Positions 1 through 9,519 of a DNA stretch of 64,000 bases are shown piece after piece (within the stretch, counting starts at the first letter, position 1; every line of letters begins with the position of its first letter). The notes below the pieces were generated by a model. The model made no database searches. It was not told where the DNA came from and saw only the letters and a list, made by a program, of their open reading frames with translations. Source of the stretch: CBDDFQ01 sp965227035 (GTDB taxonomy: Bacteria; Pseudomonadota; Gammaproteobacteria; Burkholderiales; Burkholderiaceae_C); NCBI GenBank assembly GCA_965227035.1, contig OZ245724.1, positions 186,001-250,000 of the forward strand. Reading direction: 5' to 3'. Both the position numbers and the translations under genes were made by a program.

Positions 1-13
1 ATTGGAACCCTCT

Positions 14-1249
14 ATGTTGACCTGGGACGAAGAAGTCAAGCCTTCCTTTAACAAGGACACGCAGCTCGGACTGCAACAGTCAAACCCCAGCGGTTTCTCC
101 GGTAACCGCTCGGCGGAGTCACCGTCTCTTTCAGCTGCGACTTCATTCGTAGTTCAATCGGCAAGCGCACTTCCTGCAACCAGTGCAGTGGTCGCACAAG
201 CTGCACCAGCGCAGAAAACTTCGACACCGCATCGCCGCGTGAATGCGGCAGACAAGCGAATCATCAACGGCCAGACCGATGTGAATCAGCTGGTGCCGTT
301 CAAGTACAAATGGGCTTGGGAAAAATATCTCGCGACCTGCGCAAACCACTGGATGCCGCAGGAAGTGAACATGACGCGTGACATCGCGTTGTGGAAAGAC
401 CCGAACGGACTCACCGAAGACGAACGTCGCATCATCAAGCGGAATCTCGGATTCTTCGTGACCGCCGATTCGCTTGCAGCCAACAACATCGTGCTCGGCA
501 CGTACCGTCACATCACTGCTCCCGAGTGCCGCCAGTTCCTGCTACGCCAGGCATTCGAAGAAGCGATTCATACGCACGCGTATCAGTACATTGTGGAATC
601 GCTCGGTCTGGACGAGAGCGAAATTTTCAACGCATACAACGAAGTCACTTCGATCCGCGACAAGGACGAGTTCCTGATCCCGTTCATCGAAGCGATCATG
701 GATCCGAACTTCCACACCGGAACTCCCGAGACCGATCAGACTTTGCTGAAGTCGCTTATCGTTTTCGCGTGCCTCATGGAAGGCCTGTTCTTCTACGTCG
801 GCTTCACGCAGATTCTTGCGCTGGGCCGTCAGAACAAGATGACCGGTGCCGCAGAGCAATATCAATACATCCTTCGCGATGAATCGATGCACTGCAATTT
901 CGGCATCGATTTGATCAACCAGCTGAAGCTCGAAAATCCGCATCTGTGGACCGCCGAATTCAAGACAGAGATCAAGGCCTTGTTCATGAAAGCGGTCGAA
1001 CTCGAATACAAATATGCGGAAGACACGATGCCTCGCGGCGTTCTCGGCATGAATGCTTCGATGTTCAAGGGATATTTGCGTTACATTGCAAACCGTCGTG
1101 CAACGCAGATTGGTTTGGAAGCGCTGTTCCCGAACGAAGAAAATCCGTTCCCCTGGATGAGCGAAATGATTGACCTGAAGAAGGAACGCAACTTCTTCGA
1201 AACCCGCGTGATTGAATATCAATCGGGCGGCGCTCTCAGCTGGGACTGA
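14..1249 (+). CDS. nrdB: Ribonucleoside-diphosphate reductase, beta (R2) subunit, class Ia
   Basis: Carries the diiron-tyrosyl radical that starts reduction of ribonucleotides to deoxyribonucleotides, working with NrdA (not in the window). The ferritin-like fold is clear: D152 in TADSLAANN is the first iron ligand, E183-x-x-H186 in EEAIHTH gives two more, and Y190 in HAYQYI sits where the radical tyrosine of E. coli R2 (Y122) lies. A second ligand pair is in DESMHCNF. I chose ATG 14, which gives the usual MLTWDEEV start; the frame stays open upstream to the window edge through a TTG. Residues about 20-70 form a Ser/Ala-rich linker before the catalytic core, so the protein (411 aa) is longer than E. 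coli R2. The identity is secure; the exact start is slightly less so. Confidence 0.95.
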   Translation: MLTWDEEVKPSFNKDTQLGLQQSNPSGFSGNRSAESPSLSAATSFVVQSASALPATSAVVAQAAPAQKTSTPHRRVNAADKRIINGQTDVNQLVPFKYKWAWEKYLATCANHWMPQEVNMTRDIALWKDPNGLTEDERRIIKRNLGFFVTADSLAANNIVLGTYRHITAPECRQFLLRQAFEEAIHTHAYQYIVESLGLDESEIFNAYNEVTSIRDKDEFLIPFIEAIMDPNFHTGTPETDQTLLKSLIVFACLMEGLFFYVGFTQILALGRQNKMTGAAEQYQYILRDESMHCNFGIDLINQLKLENPHLWTAEFKTEIKALFMKAVELEYKYAEDTMPRGVLGMNASMFKGYLRYIANRRATQIGLEALFPNEENPFPWMSEMIDLKKERNFFETRVIEYQSGGALSWD

Positions 1250-1340
1250 GGCACACGAGAATATTTAGAAGAATGATTTTTGAATTCGCATTCGTCCTCG
1301 ATCGCACCAAAGAGTGTGGCGTCGATGAGTGCTCCCGAGT

Positions 1341-1387
1341 TCATGGCGCTGGGTTTTTGCCCAACCCCATGAATCGCTTTGTGCGAT
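1341..1387 (+). other. Two adjacent hairpins in the leader of the histone-like gene
   Basis: Between nrdB and the histone-like gene there are two consecutive inverted repeats. The first pairs TCATGG (1341-1346) with CCATGA (1367-1372) and, after a symmetric 3-nt internal loop, TGGG (1350-1353) with CCCA (1360-1363). The second pairs ATCGC (1373-1377) with GCGAT (1383-1387). No U-tract follows, so this is not a simple terminator. It could be an RNA processing or stability element in the 5' leader; the function is unknown. Confidence 0.3.
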
Positions 1388-1433
1388 CCAACATGTACGA
1401 AGCGCTCTTTGCAACTTGATCAAGGAGAAAATA

Positions 1434-1922
1434 ATGGCAACTGCGAAAAAAATGGCGGCTAAGAAAGCCCCAGCAAAAAAGGCCCCTGCTAAAAAAGTAG
1501 CGGCAAAGAAAGTAGCGACCAAGAAGGTAGCTGCTAAGAAGGCTCCTGCGAAGAAGGCAGTAGCTAAGAAGGCTCCTGCGAAGAAGGTAGCAGCCAAGAA
1601 GGTAGCAACGAAGAAAGTTGCAGCCAAGAAGGCTCCCGCGAAGAAGGTAGCGACCAAGAAGGTTGCCGCCAAGAAGACTGCTGCTAAAAAGGCTCCCGCC
1701 AAAAAGGCTGCAGTAAAGAAGACCGCGGCTAAGAAGGCTCCTGCCAAAAAGGCTGCGGCCAAGAAAAAGCCTGCTGCCAAGAAAGCAGCGAAGAAGCCTG
1801 CTGCCAAGAAAGCCGCGAAAGCACCTGCTGCAAAACCTGCCGCTGCTGCTCCGGCTCCTGCCGCACAGACCACACTGAACCCCCAAGCTGCATGGCCGTT
1901 TCCTACGGCAAGCAAGCCCTAA
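1434..1922 (+). CDS. Histone H1-like nucleoid protein (Lys/Ala/Pro repeats)
   Basis: A 162-aa, extremely basic, low-complexity protein built from repeats of the type KKAPAKK, KKVAAKK and KKVATKK, resembling the C-terminal tail of eukaryotic histone H1 and bacterial AlgP/HctB-like proteins. Such proteins bind DNA non-specifically and compact the nucleoid. It ends in the short conserved non-repetitive tail NPQAAWPFPTASKP, typical of the Burkholderiales family. The start at ATG 1434 is fixed by a good ribosome binding site (AAGGAG at 1422-1427) and by the MATAKKMAAKK opening; an upstream in-frame start at 1329 would add non-basic residues and is unlikely. An intrinsic terminator follows. Repeat number probably varies between strains. 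Confidence 0.9.
   Translation: MATAKKMAAKKAPAKKAPAKKVAAKKVATKKVAAKKAPAKKAVAKKAPAKKVAAKKVATKKVAAKKAPAKKVATKKVAAKKTAAKKAPAKKAAVKKTAAKKAPAKKAAAKKKPAAKKAAKKPAAKKAAKAPAAKPAAAAPAPAAQTTLNPQAAWPFPTASKP
1446..1850 (+). repeat. Degenerate coding tandem repeats of the histone-like gene
   Basis: Imperfect direct repeats of 12-15 nt units built around AAGAAGG, with GTAGC, CTCCT or TTGCC infill. They encode the KK-x-A-x-KK units. Such repeats can expand or contract by slippage or recombination while staying in frame when whole codons change. Confidence 0.75.
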
Positions 1923-1942
1923 GTTCAGCAGGTAATTGCTTG

Positions 1943-1972
1943 AAGCCCGATGCTCACGCGTCGGGCTTTTTT
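1943..1972 (+). terminator. Intrinsic terminator after the histone-like gene
   Basis: Stem AAGCCCGA (1943-1950) / TCGGGCTT (1961-1968), 10-nt loop, followed by a run of T. It lies 20 nt after the histone-like stop and 15 nt before the stop of the convergent kinase gene, so it may also limit read-through from the other strand. Confidence 0.8.
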
Positions 1973-1987
1973 ACTTTTTGCCTGGAA

Positions 1988-2893
1988 TTACTTCAGATCG
2001 ACGATGCTTTTGGCAATCGCATAGTTCTGCGGACCGCGCTGCGCAATCTTCAAGGCGCCGATCCTGTTTCCCAGCGAAGCGCAACGATCGAGCGACCAGC
2101 CGTTCTCGAGGCCGTACAGCAAGCCGCCACGCCACGCGTCGCCACAACCTGTGGGATCGACCACAGCTGCAGGCTTGAACGAAGGCACATGCGTTTTATT
2201 GCCGTCCACCCATACCTCGCATCCTTCGGCGCCTAGCGTGACGATCACGCCCTTCACCTTGCGTGAAATGTCGGCAATGGACCATCCAGTGCGATCGCTA
2301 AGCATCTTGGCTTCGTAGTCGTTCACGGTGACCCAGGTGGATTGCTCGATGAAATGGGCGAGATCCTTGCCGTCGAACATGGGCAGACCCTGGCCCGGAT
2401 CGAACACGAACGGAATATCTGCCGCCTTGAACTGCTCGGCGTGCTGGAGCATGGCGTCGCGTCCATCGGGAGCCACGATGCCCAGCTTGATATCGCTGCG
2501 CGCTTCGATTGTCGTGATGTGTGCCTGCATCATTGCGCCTGGATGGAAAGCGGTGATCTGGTTGTTGTCCTTGTCGGTCATGATCATCGCCTGCGCGGTG
2601 TACGTATCGTTCACTTCACGAACGAACTCGGTGCTGATGCCGAGCTCTTTCATGCGCGCGATGTAGGTCTCGCCGTCCGAGCCGACGGTCGCCATCGGCA
2701 GCGGATCGCCGCCCAAGGCCTTCAGGCTGTAGGCGATGTTGCCGGCGCACCCGCCGAAGTCACGACGCAGTGACGGCACCAAAAAAGACACATTCAGGAT
2801 GTGCAGTTGATCCGGAAGGATCTGGTCGGCGAAGCGACCTTCGAAAGTCATGATCGTGTCGAACGCGAGAGAGCCACAGATGATTGCTGCCAT
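1988..2893 (-). CDS. PfkB-family kinase, adenosine kinase-like
   Basis: A 301-aa ribokinase-fold sugar/nucleoside kinase. The glycine-rich motif GGCAGNIAYSLKALGG (about residues 47-62) and the PfkB signature DPTGCGDAWRGG (anion hole and catalytic Asp in GCGDA, about 245-256) are intact. The N-terminal half (SLAFDTIMTFEGRF, then SFLVPSL) resembles bacterial adenosine kinases of the mycobacterial type more than fructokinases, so phosphorylation of adenosine or a related nucleoside is the best guess. The substrate is not proven by sequence. It is the last gene of a minus-strand run that starts near 8.0 kb, 78 nt after the zinc-ribbon gene. Confidence 0.8.
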   Translation of the reverse strand: MAAIICGSLAFDTIMTFEGRFADQILPDQLHILNVSFLVPSLRRDFGGCAGNIAYSLKALGGDPLPMATVGSDGETYIARMKELGISTEFVREVNDTYTAQAMIMTDKDNNQITAFHPGAMMQAHITTIEARSDIKLGIVAPDGRDAMLQHAEQFKAADIPFVFDPGQGLPMFDGKDLAHFIEQSTWVTVNDYEAKMLSDRTGWSIADISRKVKGVIVTLGAEGCEVWVDGNKTHVPSFKPAAVVDPTGCGDAWRGGLLYGLENGWSLDRCASLGNRIGALKIAQRGPQNYAIAKSIVDLK

Positions 2894-2971
2894 GAGAAAC
2901 CTGTTTAAAAAAAATTGAAATGCGTGAAGGGAGCGCGTCGGTCAACTTCAGTCAAGTTGGGTCGACATCGG

Positions 2972-3964
2972 TCAAGGATAAAACGCCAGCACTCGATAAC
3001 CGGTGATTCGTGCGCCTTCAGCGCCCGAGACCGACACCGAAATTGCGCCCGACCAGTCGGATCGCGCGGACAGCGTCTCGGGCGCGCCTAGCTCGGACGG
3101 CTGAAGCACACGACGAACCACGGTTTGATCTTGTGAGTTGGTGAGCGTAAGTTCGATCGACGGCATGGCCAGCATGATCGTGGAGTTGTTGCGCAGACCG
3201 ATCGACAGGCGATACAGATTCGGCCCGGCCGCGGCAAAAGTCGAGCTGTCGACTACGAAGGAATCGATCTGTTTCAGCGGGCTGATCTTGCAGCCGATCT
3301 GATCGCAGATGGCTTGCACGATGGGACGAGACCGCGGCTCCATCGCGACGATGCGATCGCGTTCGAGAATGGCGAATTGCATCGCGCCGGCGATCAGCAA
3401 AAGGAGCGCGGCAAACACCAGTGCAACCCGAACTCCCGGTTTGCGCCAAAACTCGCGACGCCTTGCCTGCTTGACGAAGGAAACGTCCTCGTGCGATTCG
3501 GGCTCCGCGAGAGTCGATACCTCGGGCTCGAGTTCCAGCTCGGGAGCTACGGTTTCGACGATCGTCTCGGTGCTCGCTTCCGATACCGAATCGGTCGGCA
3601 GATCGTTCGCATCGTCGAACACCGGCTCTGGGTTCTCGATGGCAACAAATGGCGGATCAGGATCGGGGTGATGCGCCCAATCGTCCATGCGAGGCGGTTC
3701 TTGTTGAACAGGCTGCCGATATGCCGGTTCATCCTGAAACGATGCTTGATGAACCTGCGCTGGAGGCTCCACGGGCGATGTGATCGATGCAGGGTGAGTA
3801 ACCGTAGTGCCGTTTGCCACTACCGCGTCGCCTAGCAGCTGTGCCGACGCGTCGAACACTTCACCGCAGTTACCGCATCTGGCCCAGCCTTGAGAGATTT
3901 TCAGCAGGTCCGGCACGACTTTGAAGGTCGTGCCGCAAGCGGTGCAACGGGTGATCAGGCTCAT
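2972..3964 (-). CDS. Zinc-ribbon and DUF3426 domain membrane protein
   Basis: A 330-aa protein with an N-terminal MJ0042-type zinc ribbon: C7-x2-C10 and C30-x2-C33 (CTACG ... CGNCG). A long acidic, Pro/Glu-rich linker follows (about 45-165), then one membrane segment (about 178-198, VALVFAALLLLIAGAM) and a C-terminal DUF3426 domain that would lie in the periplasm. Proteins of this type often sit next to prmA in Burkholderiales. The role is unknown; the layout suggests a cytoplasmic metal-binding module tethered to a periplasmic domain. The gap to prmA (48 nt) suggests cotranscription. Confidence 0.8.
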   Translation of the reverse strand: MSLITRCTACGTTFKVVPDLLKISQGWARCGNCGEVFDASAQLLGDAVVANGTTVTHPASITSPVEPPAQVHQASFQDEPAYRQPVQQEPPRMDDWAHHPDPDPPFVAIENPEPVFDDANDLPTDSVSEASTETIVETVAPELELEPEVSTLAEPESHEDVSFVKQARRREFWRKPGVRVALVFAALLLLIAGAMQFAILERDRIVAMEPRSRPIVQAICDQIGCKISPLKQIDSFVVDSSTFAAAGPNLYRLSIGLRNNSTIMLAMPSIELTLTNSQDQTVVRRVLQPSELGAPETLSARSDWSGAISVSVSGAEGARITGYRVLAFYP

Positions 3965-4012
3965 GACCGCATTATGTAATCAGTAGTCCTTATTTAGACG
4001 TTCCGAGAGCGC

Positions 4013-4909
4013 TTAGCCGAGCTGCTTCGTAGCGGTCATGAGGATCCAGCCATCTTCGGTGTCCGACACATCGAGCTTGATATAAGGCGCGTACGCCTCC
4101 TTCAATTCATCTGCCTGACGCTCGAGGATTCCGGCGAGCACTAACGACCCTCCTTCGGCCACATGCGCGCAGAGCAGAGGCGCAAGCACCTTGAGCGGCG
4201 TCGCCAGAATGTTTGCGAGCACCGTGGTGTACCTGTCCTGCGAGAGTTCCGGCAGACCAGCGTTCAGCTCGACATTGTTCGCGCTCGCATTCAGGCGGGT
4301 CGACTCGACTGCTGCAGTATCGATATCCACCGCGTCGATGTCGGCGGCTCCGAATTTTGCGGCGCCTATGGCCAGGATGCCCGAGCCGCAACCGTAGTCG
4401 AGTACGCGAGCGAGTTGCGCCTTCGATGCCTTGGTGGCGATCCAGCGAAGACACATGCGCGTGGTCGGATGGGTGCCGGTGCCGAACGCCAGTCCAGGAT
4501 CGAGCCGAATGATTTGTTTTGCTTGAGCGGGCGGTTCGTGCCAGGTCGGAACGATCCAGAACTCAGGCGTGATTTCCACCGGGGCGAATTGAGACTGGGT
4601 GAGGCGCACCCAATCCTGATCGGGCACCGCAGTGACGGCGATCAGATTGCAGCCATCGAAGAAGTCCTGAGCCGCGAGAAGTGAGCCCGCGTCACGCGCA
4701 GCGGCTTCATCGGAGAAGAGGGCGACGACCCGTGAACGCTGCCATCCGTCTTTAGGAGGCGGCATGCCCGGCTCGCCGAACAGCGCCTGCTCGGCGTCTG
4801 TCTGAGCATCGGCATCTTCCACGCTCACGCTCAGTGCATCGAGGGCATCCAGCGCATCGCTGATTGCCTCGATTCGGTCTTCGGGGCTCATTAGGCTCAG
4901 CTCGAACAT
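4013..4909 (-). CDS. prmA: Ribosomal protein L11 methyltransferase
   Basis: A SAM-dependent methyltransferase of 298 aa that trimethylates ribosomal protein L11. The SAM-binding motif I DYGCGSGILAIGAAKFGA is present, as is the post-motif LANILATPLKVLAP. GLAFGTGTHPTTRMCL is the hallmark PrmA segment before the SAM site. I use ATG 4909 (MFELSLMSPEDR), the canonical start; longer in-frame options run into accC. It begins 25 nt after the accC stop and follows it on the same strand, the common accB-accC-prmA order. Confidence 0.93.
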   Translation of the reverse strand: MFELSLMSPEDRIEAISDALDALDALSVSVEDADAQTDAEQALFGEPGMPPPKDGWQRSRVVALFSDEAAARDAGSLLAAQDFFDGCNLIAVTAVPDQDWVRLTQSQFAPVEITPEFWIVPTWHEPPAQAKQIIRLDPGLAFGTGTHPTTRMCLRWIATKASKAQLARVLDYGCGSGILAIGAAKFGAADIDAVDIDTAAVESTRLNASANNVELNAGLPELSQDRYTTVLANILATPLKVLAPLLCAHVAEGGSLVLAGILERQADELKEAYAPYIKLDVSDTEDGWILMTATKQLG

Positions 4910-4934
4910 GTGCTCGCTCCGGATAAGCGAGCGA

Positions 4935-6284
<1,350 letters not shown>

Positions 6285-6302
6285 GAATGCTGCCTGTTCG
6301 GC

Positions 6303-6776
6303 TTATTCGATGATGAACAGGGTCTGGCCGTATTCGACTGCCTGGCCGTTATCCGAAAGGATCTGCGTGACGGTGCCGCTCTTGTCGGCTTCGATTTCAT
6401 TAAGGATCTTCATCGCTTCGATGATGCAAAGCGTGTCGCCTTCCTTCACTTGTGCGCCGACTTCGACGAACGCTGCTGCGCCGGGAGTTGCGGAGCGGTA
6501 GAAGGTGCCGACCATCGGCGATTTGACCGCGTGGCCTGCGGCTGCTGCGGGAGGGGCAGCCACTGCCGGAGCTGCGGGGGCCGCCGCAGGGGCAGCAGCC
6601 TGAGGCGCAGCCATTTGTATGGGCTGCTGCATCATTTGTTGCGGAACATATTGCTGGACGACTTGTCCGCCACTCTTGACGATTCTGACCTTGCCCTCTG
6701 CTTCTGTAATTTCGAGTTCAGAGACGTTGGACTCCGATACCAGGTCGATCAAAGTCTTGAGTTTGCGCAAATCCAT
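6303..6776 (-). CDS. accB: Acetyl-CoA carboxylase, biotin carboxyl carrier protein
   Basis: A 157-aa biotin carrier. The C-terminal biotinyl domain holds the acceptor lysine K123 in EAMKILNEIEAD; the usual EAMKMMN has Ile-Leu here, as in many Burkholderiales. Residues about 50-82 are an Ala/Pro-rich flexible swinging linker, and the N-terminal MDLRKLKTLIDLV is the conserved dimerisation start. It is transcribed with accC. Confidence 0.96.
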   Translation of the reverse strand: MDLRKLKTLIDLVSESNVSELEITEAEGKVRIVKSGGQVVQQYVPQQMMQQPIQMAAPQAAAPAAAPAAPAVAAPPAAAAGHAVKSPMVGTFYRSATPGAAAFVEVGAQVKEGDTLCIIEAMKILNEIEADKSGTVTQILSDNGQAVEYGQTLFIIE

Positions 6777-6848
6777 GTGTTCTCCAACATTGCGAATCAG
6801 GAAGCGGGGAATTTACCGCAATTTAAGGCTATTTCCCGGCTTCGTCTT

Positions 6849-7418
6849 TTAATTTGTAATTGTCGAGGACCATCTTTGCAGATCGTCCGGGGTCAACTGG
6901 CCTATTTTACGATCCTTGAGTGATCCCGCCGAATCGAAGATTGCCGTAAATGGCAAACCACCCGATTCGTTGCCAAGTTTTCGACCGATGTCGGTGCCGG
7001 ACAGTCCACCGAAGGCAATCGGGAAGCTCACGGGAATTCGCGCCAGGAATTTCTCTACTGAAGGCCGTTGATCTATCGCCAAGCCCAAAACGTGCCATTT
7101 TGACAAATTTTGCCGGTAGAAGCTGTCGATTAACGGAAATTCGTCAACGCAAGGCGGACACCAGGTTGCCCAAAAATTAAGCAAAACCGGCTTTCCGCTC
7201 AGACTTTTCATATGAAGCGGGTCGCCGTTCAACGATTCGAAACTCGAACTCCACACAGCGGCCTCGACCGGTCGCTCCGCGCCTGCGCCCGTTGATGCAA
7301 TGTCGTGTGGCCGAAATTTCATCCATGCGCTGACTCCTCCCGCTACGACAGCAGCCAGGCCAACGGCGCCGAAAAGCGCACCGCGTCGTGCTGGCGAAAT
7401 ATTGTCTTCTTCGTTCAT
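6849..7418 (-). CDS. TlpA/ResA-like membrane-anchored thioredoxin
   Basis: A 189-aa thiol-disulfide oxidoreductase facing the periplasm. The active site is WCPPC (C87, C90) within NFWATWCPPCVDEFPLI, a TlpA/ResA-type fold, preceded by a single N-terminal membrane anchor (about 13-32). Such proteins reduce periplasmic disulfides, for example in cytochrome c maturation; this window also holds resB/ccsA some 52 kb away, but a link is only an inference. It starts 2 nt after the stop of the upstream gene, so the two are almost certainly cotranscribed. Confidence 0.88.
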   Translation of the reverse strand: MNEEDNISPARRGALFGAVGLAAVVAGGVSAWMKFRPHDIASTGAGAERPVEAAVWSSSFESLNGDPLHMKSLSGKPVLLNFWATWCPPCVDEFPLIDSFYRQNLSKWHVLGLAIDQRPSVEKFLARIPVSFPIAFGGLSGTDIGRKLGNESGGLPFTAIFDSAGSLKDRKIGQLTPDDLQRWSSTITN

Positions 7419-7420
7419 TT

Positions 7421-8017
7421 CTATTCGATGTTTTCGTTATTCACCAGCAATGCCGATACCGCCTGTAGATTTCCGCGGGGCGCCCGGCCTTTGGAGTCGG
7501 GCTTCATTGCACCACGCAAGTCGTCGTAGTCGTAGATCACGAAGTGAACGCCGATGTACTCCTGTAGCGAATCGCTGAAGCTGTTCAGGCTCAACATATC
7601 GACCGTCTTTCCGTTGAATCCGGTAATGGAATGGGCGTCGTAATCTGCCGACTGGTTGATCATTTCCAGTTCTGCGGATTTTGAATCGTCACAAAAGAGC
7701 TGAATGTAAATGTCCGACAGACGCGTTGCTGTGCCCTGCCAGACCGCGCCGCTCAGGAATGGTCTGAAGGCGGACATACGCTCCATCCAGGTGACTGCGA
7801 GTTGTCTCAGCGCGAGCAACTCTTTTGGCTGTGTATCGGCGCAAAAGATGGAGATGTATTCGTGCACCGCATCTTCGATCTCGTCGTTGTCGGGAAGTCC
7901 GCGCGTGTTGGCGCCCAAGTCCCGAGCAGCGCGTTTTTTCGCGGCACCGTATTCCAGACCTTCCTCGACGATGAGTCGTGCGGCAGCGTTGGCGATTTCG
8001 GTTTTGATGGAGTCCAT
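7421..8017 (-). CDS. Conserved protein with degenerate nucleotidyltransferase-like motif
   Basis: A 198-aa protein without a named function. The centre (about 86-111) reads FLSGAVWQGTATRLSDIYIQLF, which resembles the polymerase-beta nucleotidyltransferase signature (hG[GS] ... Dh[DE]h) but has Tyr where the second catalytic carboxylate should be. The N-terminal part (about 1-60) is helical and charged. It is divergent from mpl (77 nt between start codons) and abuts the TlpA-like gene. It may be an inactive or repurposed nucleotidyltransferase; this is inference from one motif. Confidence 0.7.
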   Translation of the reverse strand: MDSIKTEIANAAARLIVEEGLEYGAAKKRAARDLGANTRGLPDNDEIEDAVHEYISIFCADTQPKELLALRQLAVTWMERMSAFRPFLSGAVWQGTATRLSDIYIQLFCDDSKSAELEMINQSADYDAHSITGFNGKTVDMLSLNSFSDSLQEYIGVHFVIYDYDDLRGAMKPDSKGRAPRGNLQAVSALLVNNENIE

Positions 8018-8093
8018 GTCAACGGCGATTTTGCCTGTCGCAACCGGCGGTCAAGTTGAAAACACCCAGAAACCCTGCGCCTAGAATCTGCGC

Positions 8094-9497
8094 ATGCATA
8101 TTCACATTTTGGGCATTTGCGGCACGTTCATGGGTGGTGTCGCGGCCCTCGCCCGCGAGGCAGGACACAAAGTCACCGGCTGCGATGCAGCGGTCTACCC
8201 CCCGATGAGCGACCAGCTCCGCGCCTTGGGGATCGAGCTGATCGACGGTTACGGTGTCGATCAGTTGAAGCTGAAGCCCGACATGTTCGTGGTCGGCAAT
8301 GTAGTCGGAAGGGCAGTTCTTCCCGACGGATCGGCCAAATTTCCGTTGATGGAGGCCATCCTCGACGCCGGACTGCCTTACACAAGCGGTCCGCAATGGC
8401 TGGCCGAACATGTTTTGCAGGGAAGGCATGTTCTTGCAGTCGCCGGGACGCATGGGAAAACGACGACCACTTCGATGCTTGCCTGGATCCTTGAGCACGC
8501 GGGAGTCTCGCCCGGTTTCCTGGTTGGCGGCGTTCCGCTTAACTTCGGTGTGTCGGCTCGTCTGGGCGAAGTCGACGCGTCGGCGCACGGTGCGCCGTTC
8601 GTGATCGAGGCCGATGAGTACGACACCGCGTTTTTCGACAAGCGAAGCAAGTTCGTTCATTACCGCCCCCGAACCGCGATCCTGAACAACCTCGAATTCG
8701 ATCATGCCGATATCTTCGACAGCCTCGCAGATATCGAGCGCCAGTTTCACCATCTGGTGAGGACGATTCCCTCGAAAGGGCGAGTCGTGTTCAATCGCTC
8801 CGAACAGAGCCTTGAGCGTGTGATGGAGATGGGATGCTGGAGCGAGCAGACCAGTTTTTCATCGACGACCGGAGCGACCGAAGAGACGGGCGAATGGAGT
8901 GCGAGCGGCGATCCTTCCAATTTCGCGGTCATCCGAAATGGCGCCGAGGTCGCTCGGGTCGAGTGGTCTTTGGTTGGCGTGCACAACCAGAACAACGCGT
9001 TGGCTGCAATCGCGGCGGCGGATCATGTGGGCATCTCGCCGGTAGCTGCCGCGCTTGCGCTTTCCGAATTCCAGAACGTGAAGCGACGCATGGAGGTTCG
9101 GGGCGTGGTCAATGGCATCACCGTGTACGACGATTTCGCGCATCACCCGACGGCCATTCGAACAACGATAGACGGGCTGCGTCGAAGTGTCGGCGCGGCA
9201 TCGAGAATCCTCGCGGTGTTCGAGCCCCGCAGCAACACCATGAAGCTGGGCACGATGAAATCGCAGCTTCCCTGGAGTCTGGAAGAAGCCGATCTATCGT
9301 TCTGCCACTCCGGAGGATTGGGGTGGGATCCAGCCGAAGCGCTCGCGCCCATGGGTGATAAAGCCAAGGTCGGAGCGACCATCGACGAACTCGTCGCGCA
9401 GGTCGTTGCAAGCGCCAAGCCGGGCGACTACGTGATCTGCATGAGCAATGGTGGTTTCGGCGGAATTCACGACAAGCTGCTGAAGGCGCTTGCGTAA
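8094..9497 (+). CDS. mpl: UDP-N-acetylmuramate:L-Ala-gamma-D-Glu-meso-DAP ligase
   Basis: A 467-aa Mur-ligase-family enzyme that recycles cell-wall tripeptide by joining it to UDP-MurNAc. It has the N-terminal HIHILGICGTFMGGVA, the ATP-binding loop AGTHGKTTTTSML (K122) and the central IEADEYDTAFFDKRSKF that separates Mpl from MurC. A possible -10 hexamer TAGAAT (8082-8087) ends only 6 nt before the ATG and there is no recognisable ribosome binding site, so a leaderless or very short-leader transcript is possible. Confidence 0.95.
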   Translation: MHIHILGICGTFMGGVAALAREAGHKVTGCDAAVYPPMSDQLRALGIELIDGYGVDQLKLKPDMFVVGNVVGRAVLPDGSAKFPLMEAILDAGLPYTSGPQWLAEHVLQGRHVLAVAGTHGKTTTTSMLAWILEHAGVSPGFLVGGVPLNFGVSARLGEVDASAHGAPFVIEADEYDTAFFDKRSKFVHYRPRTAILNNLEFDHADIFDSLADIERQFHHLVRTIPSKGRVVFNRSEQSLERVMEMGCWSEQTSFSSTTGATEETGEWSASGDPSNFAVIRNGAEVARVEWSLVGVHNQNNALAAIAAADHVGISPVAAALALSEFQNVKRRMEVRGVVNGITVYDDFAHHPTAIRTTIDGLRRSVGAASRILAVFEPRSNTMKLGTMKSQLPWSLEEADLSFCHSGGLGWDPAEALAPMGDKAKVGATIDELVAQVVASAKPGDYVICMSNGGFGGIHDKLLKALA

Positions 9498-9519
9498 AAC
9501 GCCATTCAGCTGCGAAAGG

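Noticed and set aside
1265..1915. Hydrophobic Ala/Phe-rich antisense frame over the histone-like gene
   Set aside because: It is the complement of AAG-rich lysine codons, which read as Phe/Leu/Ala; repetitive and without a start region of its own.
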